From Lysobacteraceae bacterium NML03-0222 (GTDB lineage: Bacteria > Pseudomonadota > Gammaproteobacteria > Xanthomonadales > Xanthomonadaceae): a stretch of 64,000 nt of DNA. The stretch's first letter is position 1. Each line of letters opens with the position of its first letter. Made by a program: the position numbers and the translations under genes. A model generated the notes under the pieces. That model was given only the letters and a program-made list of their open reading frames with translations, made no database searches and was not told the origin of the DNA. The DNA is taken from the NCBI GenBank assembly GCA_002798195.1, contig NWQM01000016.1:1-64000 (forward strand). The letters run 5' to 3'. Below, piece by piece: positions 28,469 through 38,756 of this stretch.

Positions 28469-30133
28469 CTATCTTTGCAGCAGGCTGCGGGCAGCCTGGC
28501 GCACGGCATCGCTGATATTGACGCCGCCCAGCAGGCGGGCGATTTCCTCGACTCGGCCGGCTTCGTCCAGCTTTTCGACGGCGCTTGAGGTGACCATTTC
28601 ATCCCCGCTTTTGCTGACCCGCCATTGCTGATGCCCCTGGGCGGCGACTTGTGGCAGGTGGGTCACGCACATCACTTGTGCGTGTTCGCCAAGAGCGCGC
28701 AGCTTCTGCCCGACTACTTCGGCCACAGCGCCGCTGATGCCAGTGTCCACTTCGTCGAAAATCATGGTGGCTGCGCCACCGGCGGCGTGACTGGCGACTT
28801 CAATCGCCAGCGAGATGCGTGAGAGCTCCCCGCCGGAAGCCACTTTGCGCAGCGGTTTGGGCGGCTGGCCGGGGTTGGCGGCAATCATGAATTCCGCACG
28901 CTCTGCGCCCTGCGGGTCAGGGATGGCGCGGTCTTGCTCAACAAGCTGAATCTGGAAATCCGCCTTGCCCATGCCCAGCTCACGGATGATGGCAAGCACG
29001 GCGCTCGCCAGTGCCGTGGCTGCGGTCTGGCGGGCACGGCCAAGCTGTTCGGCGGCGTTCTGCCAGACGGCTAGCGCCTTGTCCATTTCCGCCTTCAGCC
29101 CGGCAAGCCGTTCACCGGCGTTTTCCAGTGCCTCCAATTCGCGTCCGATATGGCTGCGGACATTGATGAGTTCATCCATGCCAACGCGATGCTTGCGGGC
29201 AAGGGTATGCAGCCGTTGCAGGCGCGCATCCAGAGCATCGAAATGCGCCGGGTCCAGTTCGGCTTCATCGCCCAAGCGGCGCAGGGCATCGCTGGCTTCA
29301 TCCAGTGCAATGCCGGCAGACTCCAGCATCGCGTCGATATCGGCCAGACGCGGATCATGCGCGATGACATCGCCCAGCGCATGGCGGGCGCGATGCAGCA
29401 AGCTGAGGACATTGAACTCATCCCCTTCCGCCAGCCAGGCCAGTGCTTGGGCCTGGGCGCTGGCAAGCTCACTGCCATGCGCAAGACGCCTGTGATCGGC
29501 CTCCAGGGTGGCGATGGCATCGGTTTCCAGCGTTTCGGCTTCCAGCTCGTCCAGCTGGTGACGCAGATATTCGCATCGCTCGCTGACATCGCCTTGGGCG
29601 CTGAGTTTTTCCTGCTCGCGCTTGAGCTGTTGCCAATGGCGGGCAGCCTGCGCGACTTCATCCAGCAGATGTGGGTGGCCGCCGTATTGATCCAGCAATG
29701 CCAGTTGCGCCGGGCGCGCCAGCAGTGCCTGCTGGGCGTGCTGGCCGTGGATTTCCAGCAGCAGGGCCGCCAATTCGCCGAGCTGGCTGGCACTGACCAT
29801 GCGGCCATTGATCCAGGCTTTGGAGCCGCCATCGGCGCGCAGTACCCGGCGCAGGCGGCATAGGCCATCGGCTTCATCCATCTCCTGCTCGGCAAGCCAT
29901 TCACGCGCGGCAGGGGTGTCATGCAGGCTGAATTCGGCAGTCAAATCGGCACGCTCGGCGCCGTGGCGCACCACACTGGCATCGGCGCGCTGGCCGGAAA
30001 TGAAGCCCAGCGCATCGACCAGCAGCGATTTGCCCGCGCCGGTTTCACCCGAGATAACAGTCATGCCGGCGTCAAAGGCCAGCTCGGCCTGTTGCACGAC
30101 GGCGAAATCACAAATGGCAAGTCGGATCAGCAT
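28469..30133 (-). CDS. recN: DNA repair protein RecN
   Basis: 554 aa from 30133 (MLIRLAICDFAVV). It is an SMC-like ATPase: Walker A GETGAGKSLLVDAL near residue 28, a long coiled coil in the middle, signature ASGGELSRISLA and Walker B ATMIFDEVDTGISG. RecN acts in double-strand-break repair. It is divergent from grpE. No SOS box of the E. coli CTGT-N8-ACAG form was found upstream. Confidence 0.96.
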   Translation of the reverse strand: MLIRLAICDFAVVQQAELAFDAGMTVISGETGAGKSLLVDALGFISGQRADASVVRHGAERADLTAEFSLHDTPAAREWLAEQEMDEADGLCRLRRVLRADGGSKAWINGRMVSASQLGELAALLLEIHGQHAQQALLARPAQLALLDQYGGHPHLLDEVAQAARHWQQLKREQEKLSAQGDVSERCEYLRHQLDELEAETLETDAIATLEADHRRLAHGSELASAQAQALAWLAEGDEFNVLSLLHRARHALGDVIAHDPRLADIDAMLESAGIALDEASDALRRLGDEAELDPAHFDALDARLQRLHTLARKHRVGMDELINVRSHIGRELEALENAGERLAGLKAEMDKALAVWQNAAEQLGRARQTAATALASAVLAIIRELGMGKADFQIQLVEQDRAIPDPQGAERAEFMIAANPGQPPKPLRKVASGGELSRISLAIEVASHAAGGAATMIFDEVDTGISGAVAEVVGQKLRALGEHAQVMCVTHLPQVAAQGHQQWRVSKSGDEMVTSSAVEKLDEAGRVEEIARLLGGVNISDAVRQAARSLLQR

Positions 30134-30192
30134 GGCGCATAGCTTAATGCGCACCTGTTGCAAATTCTGCGACTGGCTGCGATTTGTTGGCT

Positions 30193-30221
30193 CTTGAAAG
30201 CCGTGGGCACTGCCCCTATGT
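30193..30221 (+). promoter_or_regulatory. Sigma-32 heat-shock promoter of grpE
   Basis: -35 CTTGAAA at 30193-30199, 13-bp spacer, -10 CCCCTATGT at 30213-30221. This is an excellent match to the sigma-32 consensus and lies about 32 bp before the grpE start. No CIRCE element is seen. Confidence 0.8.
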
Positions 30222-30252
30222 CGCGGGTATCGCCCGTCATGGAAAGGCCACA

Positions 30253-30753
30253 ATGAGCCAAGAAAACACAGTTGATCCGAATGAAAACCCGCAGCCGGAA
30301 ATGGCGGCAGAAGACGAGCTGGAAGCTTTGAAAGCCGAAATCGAGCAGCTCAAGGCACAGTCGCTGCTGGAGCGCGCCGATCTTGAAAACCAGCGCAAGC
30401 GTCTGGCGCGGGATATTGAAATGGCACGCAAGTTTGCCAACGAAAAGCTGCTGTCGGAGATGATTCCGGTGTTTGACGCACTGGAGGCCGGGCTTGCCAG
30501 TGCCAAGGCGGATGACCCGCTGCGTGCAGGTCTTGAGCTGACCCTCAAGCAACTGACCGATATCGCCGGCAAGAACGGTTTTGCCGAAGTCGCTGCGGCA
30601 GCAGGGGATGCGTTCAATCCCGAGCAACATAACGCCGTGAGCCAGATGGCGGCCGAGGGCATTGCCAGCGGCGCCATCGTGCAGGTGTTCCAGAAAGGCT
30701 ATGTGCTCAATGAGCGCCTGTTGCGTCCGGCAATGGTAGTGGTTGCCCCCTGA
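30253..30753 (+). CDS. grpE: Nucleotide exchange factor GrpE
   Basis: 166 aa from 30253 (MSQENTVDPNENP). A long N-terminal helix (EDELEALKAEIEQLKAQ) is followed by LENQRKRLARDIEMARKFA and the C-terminal beta domain with FNPEQHNAVSQ and VLQ-type GYVLNERLLRPAMVVV. GrpE releases ADP from DnaK. The gene starts the chaperone run and is divergent from recN; hrcA, which precedes grpE in many Xanthomonadales, is not present. Confidence 0.97.
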   Translation: MSQENTVDPNENPQPEMAAEDELEALKAEIEQLKAQSLLERADLENQRKRLARDIEMARKFANEKLLSEMIPVFDALEAGLASAKADDPLRAGLELTLKQLTDIAGKNGFAEVAAAAGDAFNPEQHNAVSQMAAEGIASGAIVQVFQKGYVLNERLLRPAMVVVAP

Positions 30754-30770
30754 TTTTTTTCAGCCCAGCC

Positions 30771-30799
30771 CTTGAAGCGGCGCTGGGCATCCCCAAATA
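30771..30799 (+). promoter_or_regulatory. Second sigma-32-like promoter, before dnaK
   Basis: -35 CTTGAAG at 30771-30777, 13-bp spacer, -10 CCCCAAATA at 30791-30799, about 49 bp before dnaK. One base off in each box. Confidence 0.65.
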
Positions 30800-30847
30800 C
30801 CTGTCATCGCGGCATCGCCGCCCAATCATTAGAGAGAGTAATCAACA

Positions 30848-32764
<1,917 letters not shown>

Positions 32765-32809
32765 TTTAACAGACCGCTAGTTACTGCCCAACAAATAAGG
32801 ACTCTCAAA

Positions 32810-33034
32810 ATGGCAATTAGATGCAATAACACCGAAATGCTCATGGATTTTGTTAAAACTAAGTATCCTGATGCAGAAACTGAGAATCCTACTGCGCTTC
32901 AGACAAAGATCACGTTCAAGTGTGGATTGGTCATGAATGTTTTCAACACAGGTACAGTTAACTTTCAAGGAAATAGCTTCAAAAACCATACAGCGTCAGA
33001 TATTGTGAGCGCGATTGATGCTATCAATCGATAG
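32810..33034 (+). CDS. Low-G+C mini-gene inserted between dnaK and dnaJ, unknown function
   Basis: 74 aa from an ATG with an AAGGA ribosome site 8 nt upstream, so it is probably translated. By my count 87 of 225 bases are G or C (about 39%), against roughly 60% and strongly G/C-ending codons in dnaK and dnaJ. The middle, FKCGLVMNVFNTGTVNFQGN, reads as beta strands with an NTGTV.FQG turn, reminiscent of small TBP-like domains such as the N-terminus of RNase HIII; this is an impression. A 7-bp direct repeat TTTAACA flanks it (32765-32771 and 33040-33046). It looks acquired. Confidence 0.75.
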   Translation: MAIRCNNTEMLMDFVKTKYPDAETENPTALQTKITFKCGLVMNVFNTGTVNFQGNSFKNHTASDIVSAIDAINR

Positions 33035-33065
33035 TGACTTTTAACAATATCAGTCGATGTACACT

Positions 33066-33093
33066 GGGCAGGCGGATTCACGCCTGCCCGTTT
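33066..33093 (+). terminator. Hairpin between mini-gene and dnaJ
   Basis: Nine-bp G/C-rich perfect stem (33066-33074 with 33081-33089), 6-nt loop, then G and only three T. It may act as a weak terminator or attenuator, lowering dnaJ expression relative to dnaK; it could also protect an mRNA end. Confidence 0.5.
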
Positions 33094-33114
33094 GCATGAG
33101 ACCAGTAGCCAGCC

Positions 33115-34245
33115 ATGAGCAAACGCGATTATTACGAAGTACTGGGCGTTGCCCGTAGCGCAAGCGAAGCCGAACTCAAAACCGCCTACCGCCGCGCTGC
33201 CGCCAAGCATCACCCCGACCGCAACCCCGGCAACGAAGCCGCCGCAGAAGCCGCCTTCAAGGAAGTGAAAGAGGCCTATGACGTGCTTTCCGATGCCAGC
33301 AAACGCCGTGCCTATGACCAGCACGGCCATGCCGCCTTCGAGCATGGCATGGGTGGCGGTGCAGGCGCTGGCTATGCCGACATGGGCGATATTTTTGGTG
33401 ACATCTTCGGCAATATCTTCGGTGGCGGCATGGGCGGCCAGCAGCGCGCACGGCGTGGCGCGGACATGCTCTATCACCTGGAGCTGGGGCTGGAAGAAGC
33501 CGTGGCCGGGCTGAAGAAAACCATCGAAATGCCCACACGGGTTGAATGCAGCGACTGCAACGGCAGCGGCTCGGAAGATGGCAAACTCGAAACCTGCCGG
33601 CACTGTCATGGTCACGGTCAGGTGGTGATGCAGCGCGGCCCCTTCCGCATGCAACAAACCTGTCCGCATTGCGACGGCCGTGGGCAAACCATCGCCAAAC
33701 CCTGCAAAACCTGTCATGGCAATGGCCGTATACAAAAAGACAAGGTGCTGGAAGTCACCATTCCCGCAGGCGTGGACAATGGCGACCGCATCCGCCTCTC
33801 CGGTGAGGGCGAAGCCGGTCCTGCCGGTGCACCGCCTGGCGATTTGTATATCGAAATCCATGTGCGCAAGCACGAAATCTTCACCCGCGAGGGCGATGAC
33901 CTGCACTGCGAAGTGCCGATCCGCATCTCGCAGGCGGCGCTGGGCGATAGCGTGCGCGTGCCGACCCTGAAGGGCGAGGCGGAAATCCGCATTCCTGCCG
34001 AAACCCAAAGTGGCAAGGTATTCCGCTTGCGCGGCAAGGGCGTGAAGTCGGTACGCAGCCGCAGCGAAGGCGACCTGTACTGCACGGTGATTGTCGAAAC
34101 CCCGGTCAATCTCACCAAAGAGCAGAAAGAGTTGCTGGAGAAATTCGAAGCCACCTTTGTGGGCGAGGGCGCACGCAAACACTCACCGCGCCACAGCACT
34201 TTCATGGATGGGGTGAAAAGTTTCTGGGACAGGATGACCGGCTGA
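33115..34245 (+). CDS. dnaJ: Hsp40 co-chaperone DnaJ
   Basis: 376 aa, type I DnaJ. J domain with HPD (KHHPDRNPGN), Gly/Phe region (about 75-110), four zinc-finger repeats CSDCNGSG, CRHCHGHG, CPHCDGRG and CKTCHGNG (about 146-205), and the C-terminal substrate domains. It delivers clients to DnaK and stimulates its ATPase. No sigma-32 promoter is evident directly before it. Confidence 0.98.
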   Translation: MSKRDYYEVLGVARSASEAELKTAYRRAAAKHHPDRNPGNEAAAEAAFKEVKEAYDVLSDASKRRAYDQHGHAAFEHGMGGGAGAGYADMGDIFGDIFGNIFGGGMGGQQRARRGADMLYHLELGLEEAVAGLKKTIEMPTRVECSDCNGSGSEDGKLETCRHCHGHGQVVMQRGPFRMQQTCPHCDGRGQTIAKPCKTCHGNGRIQKDKVLEVTIPAGVDNGDRIRLSGEGEAGPAGAPPGDLYIEIHVRKHEIFTREGDDLHCEVPIRISQAALGDSVRVPTLKGEAEIRIPAETQSGKVFRLRGKGVKSVRSRSEGDLYCTVIVETPVNLTKEQKELLEKFEATFVGEGARKHSPRHSTFMDGVKSFWDRMTG

Positions 34246-34277
34246 ATTTGATGCAGAAATCCGGTTTTTCGAGTTGT

Positions 34278-34306
34278 GCAAGATGCGCCTTGGTGCGCAT
34301 TCTTGC
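34278..34306 (+). terminator. Possible terminator hairpin after dnaJ
   Basis: Inverted repeat GCAAGA-TGCGC / GCGCA-TTCTTGC with one bulge, 33 bp after the dnaJ stop. No T run follows, so factor-independent termination is doubtful. Confidence 0.35.
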
Positions 34307-34430
34307 GTAACACCCTGCGGCTCATGTTGGGCTTGAGTGGCTGCCTTCCGGGCAAGCGGGCAGCGCTCATCAGCTATCGCTCCTTGCTCATCACAGGTTA
34401 AGCTGCGCGCTTTGCAAACGGTTCCCTGCC

Positions 34431-36011
34431 ATGAGTGCCAGCCCGCAGCTTCTTATCACTTTCGGTCTTTATCTGTTGGCGATGATTGCCATCGGCTTTT
34501 TTGCCTGGTGGCGAACCCGCAATTTTGACGATTACATCCTTGGTGGGCGCTCGCTGGGCGGTTATGTCACGGCGATGGCGGCTGGCGCCTCGGACATGAG
34601 TGGCTGGCTGCTGATGGGCTTGCCCGGTGCGATTTTTCTGACCGGGCTGTCCGAAGCCTGGATGGCAGTCGGCCTCATCATCGGCGCCTATCTCAATTGG
34701 CGCCTGGTGGCAGGGCCGTTGCGGCTATATACCGAGCGCAGTGGCAATGCGCTGACCTTGCCGGACTATTTCACTCACCGTTTCGGGCGCAACGGCAAGT
34801 TGTTGCGGGTGGTGTCATCGCTGGTGATTTTGGTGTTTTTCGCGCTGTATGCCGCAGCCGGTGTGGTCGCCGGGGCGCGGCTTTTTGAAAGCGTATTTGG
34901 CATGTCGTATGAACATGCGCTGTGGTGGGGCGCGGCTGCGACCATCGCCTATACCCTGATTGGCGGCTTTTTGGCAGTGAGTTGGACGGATACGGTGCAG
35001 GCCACGCTGATGATTTTTGCGCTGATTCTGACCCCGGTAATCGTCATCCTGAGTCAGGGTGGGGTGGCGTCCAGTCTTGCCCTCATCGAGAGCGCCAGCC
35101 CGGAAAAGCTCACCTGGCTTGGCAGCGGCGGGGTGATTGCGGTGATTTCTGCCGCGGCCTGGGGGCTGGGCTATTTTGGCCAGCCGCATATCCTGGCGCG
35201 ATTCATGGCGGCTGAAAGCCTTGCCACCATCCCCAGCGCGCGCCGCATCGGCATGACCTGGATGGTGCTGTGCCTGGGGGGCGCGGTACTGGTCGGCTTT
35301 TTTGGCATCAGCTATTTCGCAAGTCATCCGCAGCAGGCAGGGGCTGTCATGGAAAATCCCGAGCGGGTATTCATCGTGCTCTCCGATTTGCTGTTCAACC
35401 CGTGGATTGCCGGGATTTTGCTTTCGGCCATTCTGGCTGCGGTGATGAGTACGCTCTCGGCGCAGTTGCTGGTCTGCGCCAGCTCCCTGACCGAGGACTT
35501 CTATCACGGCTTCATCCGCCCCAATGCCGGTCAGAAAGAACTGGTCTGGTTTGGCCGGGCGATGGTGGCAGTGGTCGCGCTGGTAGCGATTTTCATCGCC
35601 CGCGACCCGGAAAGCCGTGTATTGGGATTGGTGGGCTATGCCTGGGCAGGCTTTGGGGCGGCATTTGGCCCGGTGGTATTGCTGTCGCTGTTCTGGCGGC
35701 GCATGAATGCCTGGGGCGCTTTGGCCGGCATCGTGCTGGGCGCCCTGGTGGTGATTCTCTGGGCCAATGCCAAGCCGGTGGAAGCGGCGGCCCTGGCCGA
35801 AATGTCGCCGCTGGCACGCGCCATTGCCGCTAGCGGGCGCGGGCTGTTTGGTGCGCTGCATGAGCTATGGCCGGTGTATGAAATCGTACCGGGCTTCATC
35901 ATCGCCAGTATCGGCGCGGTGCTTGCCAGCCTTGTCAGTCAGGCGCCGCCGCCGGCAATTGCGGCGCGCCATGATGCGGTTCGCAGCGAATTGCACCAGG
36001 CCGGTTATTGA
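34431..36011 (+). CDS. putP: Sodium/proline symporter PutP
   Basis: 526 aa, about 13 membrane helices, SSS family. The N-terminus YILGGRSLGGYVTAMAAGASDMSGWLLMG contains the sodium and proline site region typical of PutP; GFFGISYFASHP and ASSLTEDFYHGFIRPNAGQKELVW follow. It takes up proline with Na+. It overlaps miaA by one base, an unusual partner, so both may share a transcript. Confidence 0.92.
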   Translation: MSASPQLLITFGLYLLAMIAIGFFAWWRTRNFDDYILGGRSLGGYVTAMAAGASDMSGWLLMGLPGAIFLTGLSEAWMAVGLIIGAYLNWRLVAGPLRLYTERSGNALTLPDYFTHRFGRNGKLLRVVSSLVILVFFALYAAAGVVAGARLFESVFGMSYEHALWWGAAATIAYTLIGGFLAVSWTDTVQATLMIFALILTPVIVILSQGGVASSLALIESASPEKLTWLGSGGVIAVISAAAWGLGYFGQPHILARFMAAESLATIPSARRIGMTWMVLCLGGAVLVGFFGISYFASHPQQAGAVMENPERVFIVLSDLLFNPWIAGILLSAILAAVMSTLSAQLLVCASSLTEDFYHGFIRPNAGQKELVWFGRAMVAVVALVAIFIARDPESRVLGLVGYAWAGFGAAFGPVVLLSLFWRRMNAWGALAGIVLGALVVILWANAKPVEAAALAEMSPLARAIAASGRGLFGALHELWPVYEIVPGFIIASIGAVLASLVSQAPPPAIAARHDAVRSELHQAGY

Positions 36012-36967
36012 TGCGTGCCGATACTCGGCCGCTGGCGTTGGCGCTGATGGGGCCGACGGCCTCTGGCAAGACCGCGGCTGCGCTGGCACTGGCCGAGCGT
36101 TATGACGGCGAGATTGTCAGCGTGGATTCGGCGCTGGTTTACAAGCGGCTGGATATTGGCTCGGCCAAGCCCGATGCTGCCGAGCAGGCGCGGGTGCGGC
36201 ATCATCTCTTGGACTTGCGCGAGCCCTGGCAGCCGTATTCGGCAGCGGATTTTGCCGCCGATGCCCGCAGCGCCGTGGAGGACATTCTGGCGCGCGGCAA
36301 ATTGCCGATTCTGGCGGGCGGTACGGGCTTGTATTTTCAGGCATTGCTGCGTGGACTTGCGCCGATGCCTGAGGCCGACCCGGGCATCCGCGCGGCTCTG
36401 GCAGCGCGCGCCGGGCAAGAAGGCTGGCCGGCTCTGCATGCCGAGCTTGCCAAGGTCGATCCGCTGGCTGCGGCGCGCATCCACGCCACCGACCCGCAGC
36501 GCATCCAGCGTGCGCTGGAGGTCTGGCAGTTGACCGGCAAGCCGATTTCAAGCTGGCAGGCCGAGGGCAGGCACAGTCAGCGCTTTCCCGCCAGAGTGCT
36601 GAAATTGGTACTGGCTCCGGCCGAGCGCAGTGTTCTGCATCAACGCATCGAAGCACGTTTTGATGCGATGCTGGCGGCCGGTTTCCTGGATGAAGTCCGC
36701 GCCTTGCGCGCACTGCCGGAATTGGCCGAGCACCCGGCCGTGCATGACTTGCCCGCTATCCGTGCGGTTGGCTATCGCCAGGCATGGGCGCATCTGCAGG
36801 GCGAGAGCGATGCGGCCAGTTTCCGTAATCAGGCCATCTTCGCCACCCGGCAACTGGCAAAAAGGCAGCTCACCTGGCTGCGCAACCAGCACGATGCACT
36901 GTGGTTCGACCCGCAGTATCAGCAACAGGCACTGGACGGGGCGGTAGAGGATTTTTTGCTGCGCTGA
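36011..36967 (+). CDS. miaA: tRNA dimethylallyltransferase MiaA
   Basis: 318 aa from the ATG at 36011 (TGATG overlap with putP). P-loop GPTASGKTAAAL, DSALVYKRLDIGSAKP, LAGGTGLYFQALL and RQLAKRQLTWLR are present. It adds the isopentenyl group to A37 of tRNAs reading UNN codons. miaA-hfq-hflX-hflK-hflC is the standard gammaproteobacterial superoperon order. mutL, which often precedes miaA, is absent. Confidence 0.97.
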   Translation: MRADTRPLALALMGPTASGKTAAALALAERYDGEIVSVDSALVYKRLDIGSAKPDAAEQARVRHHLLDLREPWQPYSAADFAADARSAVEDILARGKLPILAGGTGLYFQALLRGLAPMPEADPGIRAALAARAGQEGWPALHAELAKVDPLAAARIHATDPQRIQRALEVWQLTGKPISSWQAEGRHSQRFPARVLKLVLAPAERSVLHQRIEARFDAMLAAGFLDEVRALRALPELAEHPAVHDLPAIRAVGYRQAWAHLQGESDAASFRNQAIFATRQLAKRQLTWLRNQHDALWFDPQYQQQALDGAVEDFLLR

Positions 36968-37053
36968 TGATGCCCTCTACACATCCAGGCGTTACACTTG
37001 CCCGTCTGCCATCGGGCAGAGCACAACAAATAATCAGAACAACGAGGAACGCC

Positions 37054-37341
37054 GTGTCCAAAGCTCAATCCTTGCAAGACCCTTTTCTCAATGCCCTGCG
37101 CCGTGAGCGCGTGCCGGTATCCATCTACCTTGTGAACGGCATCAAACTTCAGGGCACGATTGAATCTTTCGATCAGTTCGTGGTGCTTTTGCGCAATACC
37201 GTCAGCCAAATGGTGTACAAGCACGCCATTTCTACCGTGGTGCCGGCACGCAATGTGCGCGTGGGGCCGGGGGCATCCTATGTCCATCATCATGCTGCTG
37301 CGGCGCATGAGGATGAGCGCAACCTGAGTGACGAGGACTGA
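37054..37341 (+). CDS. hfq: RNA chaperone Hfq
   Basis: 95 aa from a GTG start at 37054 with a GAGGA site; an upstream ATG-containing frame runs into miaA and was rejected. The sequence SKAQSLQDPFLNALRRERVP, then the Sm2 motif YKHAISTVVPAR, is nearly identical to other Hfq proteins. Hfq pairs small RNAs with mRNAs. The C-terminal tail, VHHHAAAAHEDERNLSDED, is short, histidine-containing and acidic. Confidence 0.98.
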   Translation: MSKAQSLQDPFLNALRRERVPVSIYLVNGIKLQGTIESFDQFVVLLRNTVSQMVYKHAISTVVPARNVRVGPGASYVHHHAAAAHEDERNLSDED

Positions 37342-37367
37342 TGCGCAAGCGTATGGGATGCTGATCG

Positions 37368-38678
37368 GTGGAATTGTTTGACCGATCCAAAAAAGGCGAG
37401 CATGCACTGCTGATTCAGCCGCATACCGGCAGCACGCCGGAAGATGAGCTGATGGAGGAGTTTGCCGAGCTCGCCCGCTCGGCCGGTGCCAAGGTTTTGC
37501 AGGTGGTGAGCGCCCGCATCGACCGTCCCAACCCGGCCACTCTGATTGGCAGCGGCAAGCTGGAAGAAATCCTCGCCATGGCCGAGGCGCTGGAGGCGGA
37601 TCTGATTTTGGTCAATCACCCGCTGAGCCCGGTGCAGGAGCGCAACCTGGAAAAAGCGCTCTCGCGCCGGGTGGTCGATCGCACCGGCCTGATTCTCGAT
37701 ATCTTTGCCCAGCGCGCGCAGTCGCACGAGGGCAAATTGCAAGTGGAGCTGGCACAGCTCAAGCATCTGGCGACCCGTCTGGTACGTGGCTGGACTCACC
37801 TTGAGCGCCAGCGCGGTGGCGCCATCGGTTTGCGCGGCCCGGGGGAAACCCAGCTCGAAACCGACCGCCGCCTGTTGCAAAAGCGCGTGGAGCAATTGCA
37901 AAAACGCCTGCAAAAGGTCGAAGTGCAGCGCACCCAGATGCGCCGCGCCCGGGTGCGCAGTGCGCTGCCGCGTATCGCCCTGGTGGGCTATACCAATGCC
38001 GGCAAATCCACGCTGTTCAATGCGCTGACCGGCGCCGGGGCATATGCCGCCGACCAGTTGTTCGCCACGCTCGACCCTACGGTGCGCCGCATCGACCTGC
38101 CCGGCGGCCATGCTCTCCTGGCCGATACCGTGGGTTTTGTGCGCGACCTGCCGCACGAGCTGGTCGCGGCGTTTCGCTCGACCCTGTCTGAAGCGCGCGA
38201 GGCCGACCTGCTGCTGCATGTGATAGACGCGGCCGACCCGCTGCGTGAGGAGCGCATCCAGCAAGTCGATGCGGTGCTGGAAGAAATCGGTGCTGGCGAA
38301 CTGCCGCAAATACTGGTTTACAACAAAATCGACCGGCTGGAGCAGGTTTCGCCGCGGTTTGAGCGCGGTGAGGAAACCCGCCCACGCGCCTATGTCTCAG
38401 CACGTGATGGGCTGGGGCTGGAGGCGCTGCGCGAAGGCATCGCCGCCTATTTTGGCCTGCAACGCCTGGTCGCCAGCCTGCGCCTGCCAAGTCATGCGGC
38501 GCGGCTGCGCTCACGGCTGCACGATTTGGGCGCAGTACGTGCCGAAAGCCATGACGAGCAAGGCTGGCTGCTGCACATCGACCTGCCGCGCAGCGATGCC
38601 CAGCGGCTGCTGTCCGAGCCCGATGCCGAGGCCATTCGCGCCCTCTTGCCCTCGCTCGATGATGCCCCCATGTACTGA
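37368..38678 (+). CDS. hflX: Ribosome-associated GTPase HflX
   Basis: 436 aa from a GTG start 26 bp after hfq. An N-terminal HflX domain (IDRPNPATLIGSGKLEEI) is followed by the glycine-rich GPGETQLETDRRLL and coiled coil, then the G domain: G1 GYTNAGKSTLFN, G3 DTVGF and G4 NKID. HflX splits stalled 70S ribosomes under heat stress. It keeps the hfq-hflX-hflK-hflC order. Confidence 0.97.
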   Translation: MELFDRSKKGEHALLIQPHTGSTPEDELMEEFAELARSAGAKVLQVVSARIDRPNPATLIGSGKLEEILAMAEALEADLILVNHPLSPVQERNLEKALSRRVVDRTGLILDIFAQRAQSHEGKLQVELAQLKHLATRLVRGWTHLERQRGGAIGLRGPGETQLETDRRLLQKRVEQLQKRLQKVEVQRTQMRRARVRSALPRIALVGYTNAGKSTLFNALTGAGAYAADQLFATLDPTVRRIDLPGGHALLADTVGFVRDLPHELVAAFRSTLSEAREADLLLHVIDAADPLREERIQQVDAVLEEIGAGELPQILVYNKIDRLEQVSPRFERGEETRPRAYVSARDGLGLEALREGIAAYFGLQRLVASLRLPSHAARLRSRLHDLGAVRAESHDEQGWLLHIDLPRSDAQRLLSEPDAEAIRALLPSLDDAPMY

Positions 38679-38756
38679 GCACGGTGCGGGCAGCCTTGCC
38701 CGCCGTTAAAATTTCCCGTTTCACTCTCCGCGTTAGCGATCCCAGATGGAGCAGGC

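Noticed and set aside
30134..30252. SOS box before recN
   Set aside because: CTGT followed by eight bases and CTGC is present but lacks ACAG; not convincing.
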